The position numbers were made by a program, and so were the translations under genes. Of a stretch of 64,000 nucleotides of DNA, positions 58,480-64,000 are shown one piece after another. This DNA is from Brachyhypopomus gauderio (lineage: Eukaryota; Chordata; Actinopteri; Gymnotiformes; Hypopomidae). The stretch is from NCBI RefSeq assembly GCF_052324685.1, contig NC_135222.1, positions 10,151,873 through 10,215,872 of the forward strand, in the 5' to 3' direction. The stretch's first letter is position 1. The number at the start of each line of letters is the position of its first letter. The notes under the pieces are model-generated. The model was not told where the DNA came from, ran no database searches, and saw only the letters and a program-made list of their open reading frames with translations.

Positions 58480-60150
58480 TTTGTTTATCCTTCATTTTAC
58501 CAGGCAAGTTATATTCTGGATTATAATCTGATTATTGGGAAGCCAGCCATGTGGAATGTTGTCAGATCTGTCCATGGTACATTTTTTGGGGCAGATGGAA
58601 GCAGAGGAATCAACCGCCTCAAGCATGATCGGCCAAGCAAGATGAAAGCTGCTCCTCACTTGAGTTCAGAGGCACCTGGAGAGGCAGGCTGATGAAAACT
58701 CAGAGTCAGTTTATGGATTTTTTTGGTTTCAGAGAAGAACTTATAGACAGAATAATGTGGAGAGAAACAAGGGGTATAAAGGAGACAGTGTGCAGTTATG
58801 GAAGAAGGGCAGCATTTGTATGACTAACTGGGTGATTTTAAGCACAGGAGTTGTGTGAGCTGTGCAGGCAGGGTTAGGGTGGCTCATGAGAGGGTGATGC
58901 TTGTGACGCAAACAGATGACGCTGAACAACATGATTAGTGAGATTCACAAATGCATAACATTGCCCCGCAAGTTACTTTGAAAAAGTGTGAGGGGGTGCA
59001 GAGAATGTGAGAGAGACCGAGTCAGGGTGATATGACTGAGCTGGCAGGAGCGAGAGGAAGCCTGTATCTTTAGGTCATATCTTGCTGAGGTGTCTGGCTA
59101 CAGAACTCAAGGTTAAAACCAAAGACACCTAAATAAACACATTTATTTATTCTTTGTAAGATACATTCAGTGGGAATCCATTAAGCCATGTACGTTTACA
59201 TTACAAACCTTTATAAAAGTTATAAAGTTTTTGTTCTATCAGTTTCATCTGAATTTGTTCTCAATGTCACTATGGCATAATGGGGGGGGGGGGGGGGTGT
59301 TTGGTGTGTGTTGAACGACGGGGGCGACGAAAAAGAACGAAAGCAAAATATACAGAGACACAAATAGTAAATAGAGAACACTGGGTGTAAATACACAAAC
59401 TAACAAGTGCTAATGAGGACTGGGTGACGACAATCAAGGGCAGAGAAAGGAAAGAGGGGCAAAACAGGAAATGAACGAAAGCAAAGGAACACATGACAGG
59501 TATCCAAGGGAACCATGATGCTAGCAGAGGGTATTTGTAACAGTCAAGGATATCTTCGGATAAAAGAACATGTAATGCATAAGCATAGTTTGTGATCGCA
59601 TGTGTTGTGTGCACACCTCTACATCAATAACAGATCTCAGGAGATAAATGTAGTGTGAGCCGCATAGAGATTTTGAAATTTTGAAAGTCATCTAGTGTCC
59701 AATAGGCTTTAGGTGGGAATTGCAGGGACAGGATTAGCATTGATAAAAGAAGAGTTTGAAGATTCTGTAGGTACTTTCTAATCATTTACCTAGTTCATCT
59801 TCACCTGATCTCTTTTTCTGTCTCCTTTGCTTGGAGTGGACATTCCCCCAGGCTAATTTCCACCTTTCCCCCAGGCTAAGTTCCAAGTCTTAATTAGTTC
59901 AGTTATTATTGTTACTTTCAGCTACTGACTTTCTCCTTCAAAACATGTGACTCTTATCAATCTCTGCATTTCCCTCCAATGTACCTCAGTTCATTGTGCA
60001 CTCCATCTCAAAGACATAAGCACTTATCTGCCCTCCACGGTTTGCACAATCTCAGATAGTGGTGATAGGCGGACCTTGGGCCTGTCATTCTGATTCCACC
60101 TTTCTGAAAACCCTATCATTTTCTTCTCTAACCTTAGACACCACAACCGA
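58480..60150. other. No gene recognised
   Basis: It contains a run of 17 G (59281-59297) and an A/G-rich stretch (59300-59500) reminiscent of the LTR-like units at 53391 and 54633. No gene is supported. Confidence 0.4.
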
Positions 60151-60179
60151 TTACTTCCTTTTCTCTCTTTCTTTATAAA

Positions 60180-61745
60180 TTAACCTACTCTACCCTATCT
60201 CCTCTAGGGCAACAAAATCTCTCCTCCATGTTTTGGCTATATGAAGCCACAGTGAACTATGAGCTGCTGAGAGAAGGTGGAGACAATCACAGCTAGAAGC
60301 AAATCTCTGCTCTGTCTATCTGCTTCTCTTGAGGTTCACTACCACAATGTTATCCTTCTACAAAGGACTGGATTCATCCATGTTGGACCCACACAAGCTA
60401 CATGCCACTCTCTCTTTTCTCCTCACCTTCCCTAACCCCAGAGCAGTTTCTCATTTACTTTAGGCAGAAAGTTAACAAGATCTGACAATTCTTCCCCTCT
60501 TTCTCAACACCACATCCCAGCCCTTATTCTCCTTCCCAACACCCTGACAAATTTCTCTCCTCTCCCCTCTCTTCTGAAAATACTACTGGCTTGTAGCCCC
60601 CCAGTTCTACAGTTCCCTGTGCTATCTCTCAGTACCTACTCACTTTCATCAGAAATGGCTTTATAACATTTATAATCAACTGTTGTAAACAGCACAAGAG
60701 TTACTCCCATTAAAATAAAACAAAAAGATCCCCCCACATATTTGACACCTCTGAGACCAAATAGCTACCGACTAGCATTGCTTCTTTCTTTCCTTCTAAA
60801 ATCCCGGAACATGTTATTTATGATTAGTTAGCATGCTTTCTCACCCGAATGAACTCCCGGATCCCAACCAGTCAGGCTTCAAACCTGCACTCTCTACAGA
60901 AACTGCCCACATTGCAGTTACTGAGAAACTTCATGCAATAAGATTAGCCAAACTATCAATCCTCATCCTCTTAGTCCTTTCTGCTGCCTTTGACAAAGTT
61001 AATCAGAACATTCCTTTCCCCATCCTCCCTAGTCTTGGCACCGCTGACTCAATATGGTAGCAGTTTGCATCCCACTTAAAAGAGCATTCATATCAAGAGA
61101 TGAGGATAGTGTGACCTAATCTGACCCTGTCATACTCTCGACAAGTGAACCAAATGATCAGTACCTGGATTTTGGATACCTGTCTGACATCTTATTATGG
61201 ATTGTGGCCCATCATCTAAAATTGAACTCCAAAAAGTCAGATACATATTCCTGGTGATTACACTGGGCTCAGAGAACTGACCACTTCCTTTTGCATTTAG
61301 TCCTGAACAATCATTTTCAGTCTTTGTTACTTGCATGACCCAGACATGCAGGTTTCTCATATGTAATATCAGGATTACATTTCAGAGAAGACTTCCAGTT
61401 AATAGGTCAAGTTCCTTGTCATCTCAAGACTGGATTACTGCAGCTCACCCTGGACAAACCTTGCTTCACACACTAGACCCTTGCAGAATGGAGCTTCACA
61501 ACCTTGCCAAATTCACATTCCTGCAAATATAAAACAATGATGTGTTCCAAAAATGGTCATTCTTCCTGAAAGTGCTTGTCTCACCGCATGATGATCTTGT
61601 AGCTTTTGGGTATGCCAATTTAAACCACCACTCATCAAGAACCAGGGAAGCCATGACTCTAAACTTTTTTCTGTATCAGCATCCAGACTGTGGAATGAAC
61701 TCCCACTAGCCATCCTTTCATGTCTACAAATTTATACTAAAGGCT
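60180..61745 (+). pseudogene. Second LINE ORF2 remnant (L2/CR1-like)
   Basis: The clearest part is 60833-61060: LPDPNQSGFKPALSTETAHI followed by VTEKLHAIRLAKLSILILL and LSAAFDKVNQNI (parts given separately), the fingers of a LINE reverse transcriptase. Further along, remnants of the C-terminal part can be seen (SSSLSSQDWI near 61400, RLWNELPLAI-like sequence near 61690). Many stops and shifts break the frame, and the palm motif is gone. Confidence 0.65.
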
Positions 61746-61825
61746 ATTCATGAAACACTGGAATGATCCCAAAGCACTTGAATATTTTCTATTCTCTCAC
61801 TTCTTTACTTTACTTAACTTCTCTT

Positions 61826-61826
61826 T

Positions 61827-61872
<46 letters not shown>

Positions 61873-61901
61873 ATATATATATATATGAAAGAGAGAGAGC
61901 G

Positions 61902-61990
<89 letters not shown>
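61826..61990. repeat. (TC)n, (CA)n, (TA)n and (GA)n compound microsatellite
   Basis: TC and CA at 61826-61872, a short TA tract, then about 95 bases of GA to 61988. Confidence 0.95.
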
Positions 61991-62136
61991 TAGGAGGATC
62001 TGGACATTGGTCCTTCATCAGCCTGTTTTTGTGTTTCTGGTTTCACACTGTTTCTCTGGAAACACTGTGTACTTCACTGCGATTTTGACTACCTCTACAA
62101 CTTTTACTACAGTACTGTCTCTCTCTCACTCATTCA

Positions 62137-62137
<1 letters not shown>

Positions 62138-62212
<75 letters not shown>

Positions 62213-62222
62213 ATATATATAC
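62138..62222. repeat. (TC)n, (CA)n and (TA)n compound microsatellite
   Basis: Same composition order (TC, CA, TA) as the block at 61826, about 300 bases earlier. Confidence 0.95.
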
Positions 62223-62224
62223 TC

Positions 62225-63230
62225 ATACATAAAAAATCTATGTATATCCCTTATATGTATTCTCTCTGACAGGAGGGCTCTAGCTTAGTAGCTTAGTCTT
62301 AGGCTTAGCATAGTAGCATGTCTTCCATAGAGACAACTAAGAAATGTAAGTCGTTCTTATAAATGACATTCAGTGCATCTAAAATATATATTTTTATTAC
62401 ACATTTTTAGGCAGATCACGTGAGCTCCCGCTAGGGGTCTCCGCGGTTGCCGCACCTTTCAGAAACACTGACAGGTAGACGGCAGAAAATCTAATGTTTT
62501 TTGGTTATAGAACCTTCGTTGGGAAACGTTCACCAACCCCCGCCGAATGATTCCAGTTCACCTGTAAGAGGCAGAGATGGGCGTTATTGTGCCCAGATCT
62601 ACGTGAGCGCTAGAGAGAACTGCGATGCTGCCACGCAACAACTAACGGTGCATGTGGCATCTTATGATATTATCTTCTTGCTGTTAGCATTTCGCACTTT
62701 ATCAAGATGCCAAATTGTTTATAAAAATCGACAACGCTATTAAAATTGCAGCCAATTGTTGACAGCTGCGACCAGACTGGTGAGATTCATATGTTACATA
62801 ATTATGCCAATGAACAATGAAGCAGCCTGTTTCCCAACCTGACAAAACTGAAACAGATGAAGTGACAGTGACTGTCTCTCGCCCCAGCTACTGTAGATGT
62901 TGATTCTGAAGCTGAGAGTGATGCGACTGATTATGATAATTCTACAGAATTACAGTGACGATATCGAGGTAAGAATGTCAGCTTTGGAGAAGATCGTGGA
63001 TCTTCGTGGCAAGACGTAGCCTAATACAACAGAAGTTCAGGACAGACAATGCTCGGCGGGCTGTGACACAGACTGATCATTTCAGCTGCCAAGCATCACG
63101 GGACAAGAGTCGAGACGCCCCCAATCTGCCCCTCTACTCCTACTCCCAACCCAGTGTTGTAGACTGAGAGAAAACTGAGGGAGGGATGGAGAGCGTGAGA
63201 AGAGTGAGGGAGGGATGACGGGTCTCAGTG
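62225..63230. other. No gene recognised
   Basis: An 80-codon open frame at 62501-62743 has no family features. This could be the upstream region of a gene starting near 63528. Confidence 0.4.
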
Positions 63231-63235
63231 TGTGT

Positions 63236-63249
63236 GCGTGTGTGTGTGT

Positions 63250-63336
<87 letters not shown>
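63236..63336. repeat. (GA)n microsatellite
   Basis: About 85 bases of GA following a short GT tract. It is a candidate 5'-UTR or promoter repeat if a gene starts at 63528. Confidence 0.95.
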
Positions 63337-63338
<2 letters not shown>

Positions 63339-63527
63339 TAGTTGAATACCTGCGCGAGTGAAACGCGTTGGGAGACGCTCGGGCTGGCAAACGCGCGCTG
63401 GTCTGTGGTCATTCTCCTCAGAGAAGAAACACAAGGCGAAGAGAACAACAGTCTGAATTGTAGTTTTCCAAAGCAAGGACTTCTTAAAAAGAACGACAGT
63501 CCTTTGGTGGAGCAAAAGTAGGCAGTC

Positions 63528-63561
63528 ATGCACCTGAATAGAGACGACGAGGACGGTAAAG
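63528..63561 (+). CDS. Possible first coding exon of an unidentified gene
   Basis: ATG at 63528 opens eleven codons (MHLNRDDEDGK) that end at a GTGAGA donor at 63562. The composition upstream is richer in G and C than most of the window. I do not recognise the protein, and no second exon lies before the window ends at 64000, so this is only a candidate. Confidence 0.22.
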
Positions 63562-64000
63562 GTGAGACAAAAAAAAATTCCATTGTCATACTTTCATTGA
63601 GTACTCTCGCTGATTTCTGCAAGAACGCCCTTGAGTGGTAGACAGTCTGTCAGTGCTGACCCTCCGTAGCTCCTAGTAGTGTGTCTGCCTCAGGTCAGCT
63701 CCATAAGAGCCTTTCTATAATTAGTTTGTGTTTTGGCATGCAGGATTTCAGTGATCGATTTAGACCAGGTTTCAGTAGGCACCGGGAAACGTTACTACAA
63801 ATGTGTTAAAATAATTTCCCATTGAAGGCCAGGACACTTGTTGTGTTTCATTTCGTGAAAATGTTTGCCTTTGCTTTTGCTTTCGTGTCTTTGGGTGAGC
63901 TATCAACCATCCACGCACAAGGTCATCATATCCTAACCACATACACAGTCAAAACTGTGCTTGTGCAAGGGTTTGTTAGAATGTGGACGTGAGAGGGACG

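Overview
The window is vertebrate nuclear DNA, almost certainly from a teleost fish. It holds intron-rich genes with GT-AG introns, very many CA, TC, GA and TA microsatellites, and fish-type Tc1/mariner, hAT, LINE, tRNA-SINE and retrovirus-like repeats. The SINE and LINE types recall otophysan fishes, but that is an impression, not a proof.

Three host genes are supported. (1) 54-4222 (+) is the 3' part (six exons) of a cathepsin A-like lysosomal serine carboxypeptidase. (2) 8890-11450 (-) is a complete rplp2, the 60S acidic ribosomal stalk protein P2. (3) 17573-23093 (+) is a complete slc25a22-type mitochondrial glutamate carrier of 318 aa in ten coding exons; its introns hold a 0.9-kb minisatellite and several long microsatellites. 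RPLP2 and SLC25A22 are also close neighbours on human 11p15.5, so this linkage looks ancient. A short ATG exon with a splice donor at 63528-63561 may start another gene.

The most striking part is 23284-38340, a retrovirus-like LTR element on the minus strand. It sits about 190 bp after the slc25a22 stop codon, probably in the 3' UTR. Its two 2162-bp LTRs differ by only one base that I could find, and a 4-bp duplication (CCAG) flanks the whole element. It carries one open 1245-codon frame with Gag, aspartic protease, integrase zinc-binding and integrase C-terminal domains. Reverse transcriptase, RNase H and the integrase catalytic core are missing without loss of frame. A broken env-like stretch follows. 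The left LTR was later split by a 3732-bp DNA transposon with a 6-bp target duplication (GCGGAG). That element has terminal inverted repeats of about 770 bp, a tRNA-like Pol III box and a remnant integrase-like gene. It is itself split by a 0.78-kb PIF/Harbinger-like MITE with TAA duplications, so the nest is three levels deep.

From 38345 to the end I see mostly repeats. There are Tc1 elements (one split by a hAT MITE with an 8-bp duplication), three more hAT-like elements with exact 8-bp duplications, LINE ORF2 fragments, a decayed second endogenous retrovirus pol, solo-LTR-like units, SINEs and long simple repeats.
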